Source of the DNA: Staphylotrichum longicolle
Taxonomy: Eukaryota; Ascomycota; Sordariomycetes; Sordariales; Chaetomiaceae
Direction: 5' to 3'
Length of the DNA stretch: 64,000 bases
Assembly (NCBI GenBank): GCA_019096155.1
Contig: JAHCVI010000001.1
Location: 7,502,001-7,566,000, forward strand
The notes under the pieces are model-generated. The model ran no database searches. It saw only the letters and a program-made list of their open reading frames with translations, and had not been told where the DNA came from. Shown here one piece after another: positions 20,071 through 31,812 of this stretch. How positions within the stretch are numbered: position 1 is the first letter of the stretch; every line of letters begins with the position of its first letter. The translations under genes and the position numbers were made by a program.

Positions 20071-23000
20071 ATGTCGGCCGCAACTTTCTCCTACGCCCAA
20101 GCCGCGAGGGGCCGGACTGTCTCCCAACCGAATCAGGACGAGACCTCGAGCGCTGCCCAGTCGACAACCGGTTCCCAGGGCAAAGATGACGCCTCGACTG
20201 GCGCCACTTCCGTAACAGCACCATCAGTTGCCTCTACCGGGGCTGAAAACCAGGACACAGAGCCGACGACCCAAGCTCCGGTCGACGGTGGATCTTCGAA
20301 GCAGGAATCGGAAGCCTCCTCTGTGGTCGACTCGAGTTCTTCCACAGCATCGGCTACGGAGCAGGCGGGCAAGACTGCGCAAGATGGCGGCGCAAGATCG
20401 GCCGAGGCCCAGAATCAGGGCCAAGGTCAAACCGAGGAGAAGGCCTCGCGCTCTACTAGCCGTACTTCGCGGTCCAACGACAATGCGGACAGCAGAAAGG
20501 GCCGCAAGGGCAAGAAGGGCCGTTCCAACGACAAGGATGCGCAGAGTGACCAGAACCAGGAGGAAGATGCGGAAAAGGTGAAGGAGCCCCCCAAGCCTGT
20601 GATCCTCACAGAGGCGGCCCCTCCCGCTGTCAATCCATGGGCCAAGCGTATGGAAGCCCAGAAGGCGGCAGTCCAGGCCAAGTCGGCATCTGAAAGCACG
20701 GCAACCGAGGCCGAATCGAAACAGACACCGTCCCAGGAAGAAGCCGGTGTGCGCAGCGCGACACAGAACGGCGTCGCTGGAGACAAGTGGGCACAGAAGA
20801 AGGCGACTGAGGCCTCACGGCCGGCTGACCAAGCTTCTCGCCGAAGTGGCCCCCGTGGCAGCCGTGTGGGCGACAAGGATGAGAAGAGCTCGGGCGCACT
20901 GCCTCTTGCTGCTGATCCCTCGTCTTGGCCAGATCCGAAGGCGGCTGCCGAGCGGGAGCAGCCCGCCCGCAAGACCCAAGACAAGACCGAGGCCACCGAT
21001 AAGGACAGCCAAGATGAAGCCGGACCAGCCCGGAAGAAGACGTGGGAGAAGCTCGAGATTGTGCACTCGGTCCTCTTTGAGACCCAACTACCTCCGCTTC
21101 GTGCGTCAAAGCCACGTGGTGGTGCGCCGCGAGGCGGTCGTGAGGGTGGTTCAATGAGGGGCAGCCACAACGCTGCCGCCCCTACCACCACGCAGTCCAA
21201 CGCTGCTTCAGTCAGCGACAAGACACCCTCCCCCGCAGGAAGTGCGGGCCCCAAGAGTGCCGCCACTCGCCCTCGCGAGGGAAGCGTGCCTTCCAGGGCG
21301 GCTGCTCAGCCTCAGCCAGCCAAGCGCGGTTCGATTGATGCCGCCACGCGGGATCAGCGCAAGCCGTCTGTGCCGGGAAGCGCAACAGAGCAGGCTCGCG
21401 ACACCAGCCTCGATACTTCATTGGTACGTTTAGTCCTGAAGCAGACTGCAAGCTGCGCTTCACAATTTCTTCTTTCGTGATCAGCTATTAACGGATTCGC
21501 AGGCGTCCAAGAGAGCGAGCGCGACACGAGACATCCGGACTGAGAATGGAGCCCTAAGCTCTGAGAACGGAGCGAGCGGAGCTCGCCCTCTTAACCAAGA
21601 GAGGGCCAACTTCCAGGTCAGGGGCGATTATGCCAAGGAAGGTGCGCATGGTCAGCAGTATCCCGCACGCGACGGTCGTCCGGAACGTGGGCGTGGCGGC
21701 GCCTTCCGGGCCCGCGGTGGCCACAACAGCTCGTCTTCGCATCTCCCGTCGGGCTCGTACGCTCCCAATGGTCATTATTCAGCTCCCAACGGCTTCCAGT
21801 CTCGCCAGAACCCCAACGCTCACAGCCCGCCTCCTTTCGCTGGCCAGTTCCAGACCTCGTTTGGCCACCCATCAAGGGGCAGAGGGAACAAGTGGACCGG
21901 GTCTAGCCAGCCCGCTGGACGCAATAACTCTGGCGCCACCGGGTTCCCCCCGAAGGCTGCACAGGTGAATGATTATGCGGTCGGTCAACAATACCCTCCG
22001 TACATGTATTCACCAGTCTTCGATGCCTCGGTCTCCATCCTGAGGTCGCAGGTCGAGTACTATCTCTCCGTGGAGAATCTTTGCAAGGATTATTATCTCC
22101 GTCAGCATATGGATGGGCAGGGCTTCGTTCACCTTGCGACCATCGCGGCCTTCAAGCGCATCAAGGCCGTGACCGAAGACGTGGAGCTGTTGCGCTTGGC
22201 CTGTTCGTTCTCTGAACTGATTGAGTTTGGTGTTGGCGATGACGGCATTGAGCGGCTGCGGACACGCGAGAAGTGGCAACACTTCGTCTTGCCTGCTAGC
22301 GAGCGAGCAGAGCCTTACCGCAACGATGGCCCGGCAAACTGGACTCCCTATGCGAAGCCGGACGCTCAGTTTGCTGCTCCTTTCCCTGGTCAAATGGTTC
22401 CTCAACCCTATCCTGCAGCCGTCGCTGGTGCGTACCCGGCGTTCCCTGAGGAGCAGATGTACGCGCCGCCCTTTGCCAACGGGGCCCCGTACGATCCTGT
22501 TGTCAACGGAGGTGCAATGAACGGCCATCATCCCGGCCACGAGACCCGGTTGTCGGCCGGTGTCCCGGAATACGCACCTCCGCAGTCTCCTGTGACGCTG
22601 GAGAGCATGACCAACTTCCCAGACTCCCAGGTGGAGAATCTGATGATGATCCTCAGCTTTGACGAGAAGGATAGTGCCGACTCGTCGGATGCTGCCGGTG
22701 TGGCAGGCTATGTGTCGGACTCTCGTCAGACTCAACAGAACGGCGTCTCAGCCAACTCGCACGAAGCTCCCAGGTAAATACCATCACCAACCTAAAGCCG
22801 GCTTTCGTCCACAACGTCGCTCGGAATGATTCTAACCTCTTGATAGTGCCAATGGGGAGGCAGCGAGCACCGAGCCCGAACGCGGGATCGTTTGGGTTGA
22901 CGGACAGGCGTCTGCTTCCACCAAGGAGCAAACAGGCCGCAAGCCGTATACGGAAATCCGCAACGCGGCGCTTGCGCAACGGCAGAATGCCAAGGCGGGC

Positions 23001-23300
23001 GACACTCCCAAGGAGATGCAGAAGCTCTACAAGTTCTGGTCGCAGATGCTGCTCAACGACTTCAACGCCAAAGTCTACCAGGAGTTCAGGGACTTCGCTC
23101 TTGAGGACGCGTCGGCCGAGGCTCCTTCCAAGTGCGGCCTGAAGCACCTTCTCGAGTTCTACGACAAGCTTCTCCTCAAGACCAACACTCGGAAGCCTTG
23201 GCCTCAGGATCGGGCGGTCCCCGAGATCTTCACAGCCCACTTGAACGAAGCTGTCGAGCTGGACCGCAAGCTCGGCGGGAAGGACACCGTCAACGTCTGA
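20071..23300 (+). CDS. La-domain RNA-binding protein, LARP1-like (Sro9/Slf1 relative)
   Basis: Three exons (20071-21423, 21503-22773, 22847-23300) give 1025 residues. The N-terminal MSAATFSYAQAARGR start is followed by ~600 residues of disordered Ser/Thr/Ala/Lys-rich and RGG-like sequence (GGAPRGGREGG; RGRGGAFRARGGH). The La motif is at ~630-710 (YYLSVENLCKDYYLRQHMD, GFVHLATIAAFKRIKAVT). The last ~95 residues (YKFWSQMLLNDFNAKVYQEF, ALEDA, GLKHLLEFYDKLLL) resemble the DM15/LARP1 C-terminal repeats. LARP1 proteins bind mRNA, including TOP-type 5' ends, and link translation to TORC1. A La motif with no adjacent RRM favours LARP1 over genuine La. The upstream in-frame methionine was not used because the MSA... 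start is the family type. Confidence 0.88.
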
Positions 23301-25572
23301 GCCCAATCTGTTCATCTGGCTTCGGCTGGTCATCCTCCAGGCTGCTCACAGCACCACGCTGGCGGAAACGTCAGCATTACCTTCTTTTAACCTACGACCA
23401 CATTTGGGTGTTGACAGAATCGGCTAGGCGGTCTCGTTCATCCGACTCGTCATACCCAGGCGTGCACGTTACATAAAATGGCGATTTCACTAAAGATATG
23501 GCATGAGCTACGGCATCCCAATGAGCCAATTAATTCCTCCCCTTTCGGTCTGGGACACGGCGTTGTCGAGCAAATGCATCTCATCGGCAGCGATATTATT
23601 TTTTTACAGGGCCTTATTTGCAGGAATCCGCTCAGAAACCGACCACTCGATTTGGCAGCGCCGTCTTCCAGCGGGAGTTTTATCCTGTGCGATTGGCTTT
23701 TGCGACACACCCGCGGGACTGACTCCCGCAGTTGGCTTGCTTTCGCGCCGGTTTGGCGGCTTCGGCGTCGAGTTCCGCTTGCTGGGTTGTGGCTGGGGCA
23801 CCAGCTGATGCCTTTTCCTTTTTTTCTTCTGGAGTCGGTCTACATCATGGGGAAGGGCAGGCGGAAAGATGGCAAGGCGTTTTATGAACAGCAGCAAGGA
23901 CCTGGGGATGGGTCCGTGGGGCGAGGGGAGGGCGACTGCTTGGACGTTGATGAAGCCCGATGCGATGCATGGCGGTTTCGGGGCACTAATCTTCTTTCTG
24001 GCTTCCTGCGATTTGTCACGATTTTGGGTTTCATAACTTCGACATATGATCCCTTGGCATGAGCCCCGGGGTTCATCCTTGCAAGCCACATCTTGCCATC
24101 TGTCTCTCGGTCACCGTTCTGGAGGCAGCGGGAGAACATGTCAGTGCGTTCCGCGACATTCTGGACGGACAGGGCTGGCATATGGCATGACGGACGGGGG
24201 GGGGGGGGTTGTGCGTCCTTGCCAGGTCTTCGGTGAGGTTCGATGATGAGAGAAGAAAGCACATGTTGGTTTCGGCACGCGGAATCCTTCCGGCAGTGAC
24301 GACGGCTCGGCACTGCAGCTCACTATCGGCGGCCGTTGCATTTACCGGGCAGACACGGGGGGAGAGGGCTTTCTTCATGAATGACGGTGTCAGAGGAAAA
24401 AAAGTGGGATGGGCAAACTCGACGTTTTAGACTTTGACACTGGTCCTGGAGCCTCGGTTCAGCGTGGGGATCGCCGAATTCTCGCTGCTCCTCCACGGAA
24501 GATAAAAGCGTTTTTGGCTTGTAAAGTGTATAAATAGACAGCAAAAATGAAAACAAAAATCGTTGCTTTGCGTCATACCTCGATGACCAACGGTCGTTCC
24601 TTCACATGGCAGACTAACTCCGGATTTAAGTTGCGCTGTGATGCTTGGCTCTGGGTGAAGGTCTGTGGAAAAGCCAAGGCTGGGCTAGGACGCCGCCGTA
24701 GCGTGTGTCAAAAAGGGACTGAAGGAGCAGGAGGTCAGGTGTGAGTCCCCGCGCCGAGGTAACCCGGGATTTGAGATTCATGCCTCAACGGGGTTTTGCA
24801 CCAGTGGTGGGGCAGGTGCTCGGGGACACCCAGCCCAACTAAAGCCCGCTAGCGAAGGCGATTTGAGCCTCTAAGATAAAAGAGGGACCCTCCTGGGTTG
24901 CATCCAAAACAACGGCCACGAACACTAACCTCTGGTGCTCTTTTCCCGTCTTCCATAGTCGCGACGTCGACATGCCTCGAACATTTTGACGCCCTGCTTT
25001 TTCCCCCTTCAAAAGAATCGGGCTCCATACTCCGGCGGATCCCCTCGAGCGTCTGGCGTGTCTGCAGCATCATGTCGAAAAAGAAGGAAGCCGACACGTT
25101 CTACGCCAGAGCCACAATCACATGCCGATAGCACGCCCGCGGTCTGTTGCGACTTGGAACAACACGCAAGGAAGGCGGAAGATACTGGACTGCATAACAT
25201 AATCGCCATTGCGACACACTCTATTTCTTGCAGCCACGCGAGCCCGGCCTCTTTTCGTTCGTTAATTGGGGTTTTGCTCTGCCTCTCTGCTACTTAAGTC
25301 GCGCTGCGCTGCGCTGCCTCTGCGGTGGTCCTTGGGTCAGATCTGGTCCTGACCTGGCAGTAGCAGCTGCCCATCCGTCTTGTACCCTGTCCTCTTCTTC
25401 TTTATCGGTCATATTCTGTCTCTCAAGGGACGCCCCTCGTCCTGGTGATCTTCCCCCCCCCCCGCGCCCTCCCCCCTCCAAACGCTCCGCTCTCGATACA
25501 CATCCCGAGGGGCGGGGGTTTCAACAACTTGTTCTGTGTGGACCAATATCAAGTCAGACAAGCATACACACC
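23301..25572. other. 2.3 kb intergenic region before the small bHLH gene
   Basis: It contains the 3' end of the La-domain gene and the upstream region of the small bHLH gene. A 13-G tract lies at 24196-24208 and a C-rich tract just upstream of the next gene. I see no supported coding sequence. Confidence 0.55.
24196..24208. repeat. Poly(G) tract, 13 bases
   Basis: An uninterrupted run of 13 G lies in intergenic DNA. It is a simple homopolymer, possibly length-variable and prone to sequencing error. Confidence 0.85.
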
Positions 25573-26220
25573 ATGCCAGCTTCACGACCCTCGTCTCAGG
25601 TGCCGGCAGACGAGACGCCAGAGAGGCCGCGCCTGACGGATGGGGAGAAGAAGGCTAATCACATCGCATCCGGTGAGTTTTGATCCCCCACACACGACCC
25701 GCCTTAATATGGCACGGCAGTGGTGTGAGAACAACCCTGCGACCCCCATCGTTCTTTGATGCTGACTGGCGGGTACAGAGCAGAAGCGGCGGCAGGCCAT
25801 TCGGGAAGGCTTCGATCGGCTGAGTTGCCTGGTGCCGGGTCTCCACGGTCAGGCGCGGTCCGAGGGCGTCGTGCTGCATGGCACGGTCGACTACATCAAG
25901 ACGCTCCTGGTGGAGCGGCGGAGCATGATTGAGACTCTTGAGGCGAAGGGGGTGGCTGTGGACCCGGAGATGAAGAAGTACGTTTTTGACTATGGTCTCT
26001 CAAAATCTTGCGTCTGGGAGTTTGAGCCGGTAGTCGGGCATGTATGATCTCAGCTGGCTGACATGTTCTTGTGTGTAGGGCTCTGGAATCGGTCCCGGCG
26101 GGCTGGCTGGATGGAGGCTCCGTGCCGTTGGTAGAGGGTCAGCAAAGCCGCGAGCCGAGCCAAGCAGCAGGGAGCGGCGGGAGCCAGCGAGAAGGCAGTG
26201 AGCCCGAGGGCACGACATGA
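25573..26220 (+). CDS. Small bHLH transcription factor (Ino4/Mlx-like)
   Basis: Three exons (25573-25672, 25779-25977, 26079-26220) give 146 residues. Introns are GTGAGT...TACAG and GTACGT...GTGTAG. The spliced exons read KKANHIASEQKRRQAIREGF and then DRLSCLVPG, a complete basic region plus helix 1 with the E-box-contacting His, Glu and Arg. The loop GLHGQARSEGVVLHGTV and helix 2 VDYIKTLLVERRSMIETLE follow. The small size and this signature resemble fungal Ino4-type and animal Mlx-type bHLH partners, which act as heterodimers. In yeast, Ino4 pairs with Ino2 on phospholipid genes; whether that role holds here is not shown. The C-terminal tail is Gly/Ser/Glu-rich. Confidence 0.88.
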
Positions 26221-27977
26221 GCGCGGCATGAGCGCGACACACGCGCGACACAAACGAGACCGCTGTGGGTGGCCGATCACGGAACTGTTTATATACGAAA
26301 TGCGACCAAGACACACGAGAGGACGATACATAGAAGAGATCTGGCGGACCGGGTGTCTACAACTGGCCATATCTTCAGAGATGGCAGAGTCGGGGCAGGA
26401 TGGGACAAGGGAGCCTAGGGCTTGAGTTTCACCTCGACATGAAATCCTCTACGAGGGATATGCAAGCCAAAGGAGGATCCCTCCTAACAATTGGCCCCTG
26501 CAAGCAAAACGCCGACTCAGGGGTGTTGGCCCGTGTAAGGAAGGCAGTTTACACTACAATCCAAAACTAGTACAGGTGCAGCGCATCAACGTTTAGGAGG
26601 ACAGCATCCGATCCCGCAAGGCGCGTGAATTTGCGCTGTCGTCGTCGTCTGCGAGACCACTCCTTGTGTGGCTGGGGTTTAACGCATGACATCATCGGAC
26701 GAAGCAGCCGAGGGCATTGGACAGAGACGAACTGTGGCTAATGCACGACATATTCTCAAATGGTACTGGCGCCTGGCTTCCGTCCGCTCCCTCAGCTCTC
26801 ATGACCTGTTGAGCCTGTGCAGCAGAGAACTGCGTCATTGCTTGGTTGAATGCCGGGTCTTGGTCGTGGTGTGGCGTTGCACACCACCTGTCGCGCTGTG
26901 CCCGACCAGAGTGTCTCACAGTCAACCACATGGGTGGGTCACGCCGAGTTCTTGCTTCGGGCGCCTTTTCGGGCGACGGGCATGTCGCATTGTTGAGGGC
27001 GGGCGGAGGCAGCCTGGCGCAAACGGAGCAGATCGGGTCACCGAAGGTCCTCGACAAAGCTGCGCCCGCTGTTGGCAGGATTGGGAAAACCTCGCGGCCG
27101 CTGCGGGTTTCTTATCCATTTCGCCGGCCTTTTTGGCCAGGAAATGGTTGGGGAGTTGGATGTCTTTGTGTGCTGACGAAACGGACCCTTGCGCCGGACC
27201 CCTGAAACATTTTTGGGTGTCGATGAGGGTGAGCATTTAGTGTGGCATTGGGCACACATGCTCGCAGTTTGGCTGTGTCGCTACGTTAAATGCGGTCATC
27301 AATGACGCAGCTGGCCGGGGCGGGCCAAGCCGGGCGACCCTGGAGCGTCTCATCCTCGATCGCCGCGCCCGCCCTGAACCGGGAGCCTCGCCTGGTCGGA
27401 GGAGGCCAACGGGCAGATCAGAGACTGGTCGGGCAGGCCTCCCGCGACTCTCGCTCGTCTGGCTTCATGCCCGACGCAGCTCCCTCTCTTTCCCTTCTTG
27501 CGGTTTCTATGTCCGTTGTGTGCATCTGCTGGAAGGCGCATCCAATAATCTGCGCTGTTCATCCCATCGCTCCACTCCCGCAGGATTGCCAGGGTCGTGG
27601 TTGCTGACATGGGATGGGAGTTTCCCAGGGCGCCTGAGGGAACCCACCGGCACCGTCACTGCCCTGTTGCCCGCCCTGCCCCTCCCCCTCACTTCAAGAC
27701 CCCTGCTCGCCATTAATACCTTGGCCCCGCTCCGAGCCTTCCATTCCCAGGCAGCCAGCCTCCCAACAATTCACCCACCCCCCCAGCTGACCTCACACTC
27801 ACCTGCCTCTTTCCTGCCCTAAGATCTTTCCCAGAGAACCAACTGAAAGCCAAGAGAATCCGCCAACAGCCACACAACCCACAACCCACAACCCACCGAA
27901 CACGCAACCCAAGACAGTCACCCCCATCACAGACCTTGTGTCCCGGTTGACTGTGTCGATCGAACATCCGTCTGGTG
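26221..27977. other. 1.76 kb intergenic region
   Basis: Nothing convincing is encoded here. Overlapping ORFs on both strands at 26690-27260 have no recognisable domain or splice logic. The last ~300 bases (CACAACCCACAACCCACCGAACACG, C/A-rich) look like the leader of the next gene. Confidence 0.5.
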
Positions 27978-30116
27978 ATGGCGTCGTACGATCCCTATGA
28001 CGCACCCCCAAGGGAGCGCACTACAAAACGCTACTACCGCGAGGAGCGCCGCGATGACTACGATCCTCGCTACTACGAGTCGCGCGAGACCCTCCATGTC
28101 CAGCCGTCGCGTGATCTTGTCGTCCCCAGGCACCGCGAGGATAGCGACCTCTCGGTCGAGGAGATCCGCCGTGACTTCCCGCCTCCGGGCTATTCGAACA
28201 GAGATCTCCGCCGTGCCCGCTCTGCCGAGCCTGGCCACCACGACGACTACGATGACCGCCGCTCCTACTACAGCCGGGACCGGGGCTATGACGACTATGA
28301 CCGCAAGGGCCGCAAGAAGACCGAGGTTGTCTACTACGAAGAGGAGCGCAAGAAGGCCCGCATGTTGTCCAAGCAGGAGCAGATCATCGCCGCTGTGACC
28401 GGCGCCGCCCTCGCCATTGGCGGAAAGGAACTCTATGATCGCCGCGAAGCCAACCAGCATGGGAGTGACGTCCAGCGGAATCTCCTGGCCTCAGCAGCAC
28501 TCGGCGCGGCTGGCGCTTTTGCTGGCTACCAAGGGACCGAGTTCTACAACAAGCACAAGGGCAAGGAGGAGAAGAAGGCCTTTGCCCACAGGTCCGGCTA
28601 CTACTCTGACGAAGAGGAGACTGCCAAGGAGAAGAAGGGCCACAAGAACTTCTTGGAGAGCGCTCTTGCCGCTGCTGGTCTGGGTGGCGCCGTCAAGGCT
28701 TTGACTGGCAAAGACGACAAGTCAGACACCAGGAGCCGCCGCGGCAGCCGCTCCCGATCCAGGTCCAGGTCTCGCTCTTCCTCCCGGTCCCGAGGCAAGG
28801 ACAGGGACAGGGGCAAGGGCGAGGGGAGCAACAAGATTCAGAAGGCTGCCATGGCATCGCTCATTGCCGGCGCCACGGAGGCCTTCCGCATCTCTAAGCA
28901 GCCAGGCTCGTGGAAGGGTGAGAAGGTCAAGCGCATTGTCACTGCTGCCGCTGGTGCTGCCACTCTCGACGCGGCTCAGGATTCCGACAAGGCCGGCAGC
29001 AAGCTCGGCCTGGCTGAGGCCGTTGTCGGTGGTCTCCTCGGCAATCGCGTCATCAATGGCTCCAAGAAGAATATTGAAATGGACGAAAGGACCGGTCGCT
29101 CCCGCTCTCGCTCCCGCGCGCGTTCGAAAGATGCCGGCGGCGGCGGCGGTGTGAGCGGGCTTGCCGCTCTCGCAACTGCCGGCCTGGGCGCACTTGGCGC
29201 AAAGAAGATCATGGACAACCGCTCGCGGTCCAGGTCCCGGCACCGGGACGACTCGCGCGGCAGCCGTGACGGCTCCCCTGACCGGCATCACCGAAGCCGG
29301 AGCCGGAGCGTGGTGGACGCTGCCCGCCGTCGGCTGGCCAAGGTGGGCATCGGCAATGGCCCTGACGACGACGACCGGGACCGCCGCGACCGCAGCCGCG
29401 ACCGTAGACGCGACTACGACGATTACGAGGATTCTGGTCGCTCCCGCAGACATCGTGATGACTACGACGACTACGACAGGGACCGCTCTCGCGACCGGCG
29501 CAAGCGAGATGACCACGACGACGACCGCCGTGGCAGCGGAAGGGACCGATCCCGACAGAGACGCGGGTCGGTGTCCTCAGACGATCTTGGCGACTCGGAC
29601 GACGACAGGAAGAGAGGCAAGAAACTGAGAGGTAAGCAAATCATCACCACAGGCCTGGCCGCTGTGGCGACCATCCACGCGGCCCACAGTGTCTACCAGA
29701 GCATGGAGAAGCGTCACCTCCGGAACAAGGCGGTAAAAGAAGGCAAGATTAGCGAGGAGCAAGCCGAGAAGATGAAGAACAGGGCTCTCCTCCAGGACGC
29801 TGCCGCCGTCGGCATTGCGGCCCTTGGTATCAAAGGCGCCATATCCGAGGTGAAGGAAGCGAACGAGATGCGGCACGAGATGCGCGAGTGGAAGAAGGAG
29901 AAGGAAGAGAGACACATGCGGCGTCTTGAGAGACAGAGGCAGATGGCGAACGGCGGCCACGGTAATGGTGGTACCGACCAGCTCGGCGGACGCAGGGCTG
30001 ACAATTGGTCTTCGGCAGCTCCACCAGGGGCCGACGGGTACAACGATGGGCCTCGTTACGTCGACGGGAACCCATACGGCGCGATGCTCTCTGGCGGACA
30101 ATCCGACAGAAGATAG
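27978..30116 (+). CDS. Arg/Asp/Ser-rich glycine-zipper protein (DUF3824-like)
   Basis: A single 712-residue exon. The N-terminus is rich in Arg, Asp and Tyr (DPYDAPPRERTTKRYYREER). Several blocks of small hydrophobic residues, such as IIAAVTGAALAIGGKELYD and LLASAALGAAGAFAGYQG, resemble glycine-zipper segments. They alternate with strongly charged RS/RD/RSRSR tracts (SRSRSRSRSSSRSRGKDRDR) and end in a Lys/Glu/Arg-rich coiled-coil-like stretch (~residues 620-660). This matches the fungal DUF3824 architecture as I remember it. The role is unknown: RS/RD tracts suggest RNA or phospho-regulation, while the glycine zippers suggest membrane or self-association. The ATG at 27978 follows an in-frame GTG and is the first methionine. 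Confidence 0.8.
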   Translation: MASYDPYDAPPRERTTKRYYREERRDDYDPRYYESRETLHVQPSRDLVVPRHREDSDLSVEEIRRDFPPPGYSNRDLRRARSAEPGHHDDYDDRRSYYSRDRGYDDYDRKGRKKTEVVYYEEERKKARMLSKQEQIIAAVTGAALAIGGKELYDRREANQHGSDVQRNLLASAALGAAGAFAGYQGTEFYNKHKGKEEKKAFAHRSGYYSDEEETAKEKKGHKNFLESALAAAGLGGAVKALTGKDDKSDTRSRRGSRSRSRSRSRSSSRSRGKDRDRGKGEGSNKIQKAAMASLIAGATEAFRISKQPGSWKGEKVKRIVTAAAGAATLDAAQDSDKAGSKLGLAEAVVGGLLGNRVINGSKKNIEMDERTGRSRSRSRARSKDAGGGGGVSGLAALATAGLGALGAKKIMDNRSRSRSRHRDDSRGSRDGSPDRHHRSRSRSVVDAARRRLAKVGIGNGPDDDDRDRRDRSRDRRRDYDDYEDSGRSRRHRDDYDDYDRDRSRDRRKRDDHDDDRRGSGRDRSRQRRGSVSSDDLGDSDDDRKRGKKLRGKQIITTGLAAVATIHAAHSVYQSMEKRHLRNKAVKEGKISEEQAEKMKNRALLQDAAAVGIAALGIKGAISEVKEANEMRHEMREWKKEKEERHMRRLERQRQMANGGHGNGGTDQLGGRRADNWSSAAPPGADGYNDGPRYVDGNPYGAMLSGGQSDRR

Positions 30117-31812
30117 AGAGGGTAACACACCTCTCTTGCCTCTGCTGTCTGCCGAAGCCATGGGCGTTGGTCCCGCAACGCGGCACCAGAATACTTTTCG
30201 GACCGAGAGGCATTATCCCCCGCGCCGGTTCTCCAGCATGTGCCGCACACGTACGCAACTCTTCCAACTGTCAGCACTCGTCAGCTGTGCCACAACCAAC
30301 GCCACCTCCGCCGCGAGCTGTACGAGTTGTCACCAACACCTTCAATGGGACGGCCAGCCTTCTCCTGTGGCACTTGACGCGTCTTGCGTTTCTCAGACGG
30401 TCGACCGCGGGTTGCCCACCCTCCACGACATTCCCCATCCATGCTCTGGATCTGGCACTGCGCGGCTCTTCCCTACTTCTTAATTCACTTTCACGATTCG
30501 CATAGACTTGACTGAAGAATATCCTAATTAATGTTACCCTTGATAGACGATCGTCGCCGCTACTGAGCCGATTCAAGAGCTTGGACGGGGGCCAACAAGC
30601 ACCACCACACCCTCCTTACAGACGGACGAGGCGACACAAGGCATGACAAGGGGCGGCTGACTCAGTCCTCTTTGGGCTGGCCGCAAGGAACGGCATTCGG
30701 CAAGACCGGATCGGGGCGATAACCAGACTGGAGAGCAAATTTCGACACTTGAAGGTCAGGCCAACAACCTACGTCAACCCGAGTCAAGTCCTCAATTCTT
30801 CCTCTTCTTTTGTCTCCTTATTCACTTGGGATTCTGGTTTTCTTCTCCTTTTGATGGGTAAACCGTGCAAGCACACGTTGGATGATACCTCGGTCTCTCG
30901 TTCATTTGGTGGATTTGATTGGGCTCTCGGGCGGATGAATGCCGTCTACCTTAGCCATGAGGTGGAATGGGAAGACAGAGAAGAAGGAAGGAAGGATATT
31001 ATCAATGTATGCCGGGGAGAATAGGTGGACTTCTGAGGATATTTTCGTTGCTTTTGATCATGTTGTGGTTTCTTTTTCTTTTTCCTTTCTTTCCTGTTGG
31101 ATGAGGGTATGACCTTGATGAAAAGATCTGTGATGATGTTATGTTACTTTGACTGCAATGAATGGTACTTCATGGGTTTCTTGGATTGAGATATTGAGCT
31201 CTGACTTCCATCTTCTGCTGGCGACTCTGCGGATACACCATGTATCTTTTGATTGTTTACAAGACTTGGACGAAGGCTTACCTGAATGCCCTTTGTTGGC
31301 TACACTTCGGGAACTCCCGAGCTGGATTTCGCCCTGAGATGTGGCTGAATGACTTTCTGTGCTGTTGGAAACTGTTTCGACGATTTGAGGCGCCCGATTT
31401 TCTCGGATGGACTCTGAACAAGGTATGCTTCACTGCCATGACCGTGATTATGGCCGTGAACAGTTTGACCATCCCCGCCTAGTTTTGGAGTCAAGCATGG
31501 ATGAAGGACGGTGCCGATCACGATTGACAAGCTGGAACGATAACAGGGAGGAAATAGTCGATATCCAAGTGAGGAACATGTATTCGGTATCTGGGAAACA
31601 TGGGAAACGATTGGGCATCAGATAAGCGAGTAGCTTCAGAATATGCTGGTATTATGATACGGAGAAGGCTTGAACCAAGTCCAACATTCTCTACCCGTCT
31701 AGTTGTTGTCCCCATTTCCGATAGCCTTATCCCGTCAATGGCACAGGTCGCAACATAACTAAGGAAGGGGATAGGCGCTCCGGAAGAACTAGACCAGCCC
31801 AGACACGCCCGC
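30117..31812. other. 1.7 kb convergent intergenic region
   Basis: It lies between the 3' ends of the DUF3824-like gene (+) and clf1 (-). From about 30750 it is more T-rich than its surroundings, as expected for 3' untranslated sequence. No gene is supported. Confidence 0.5.
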
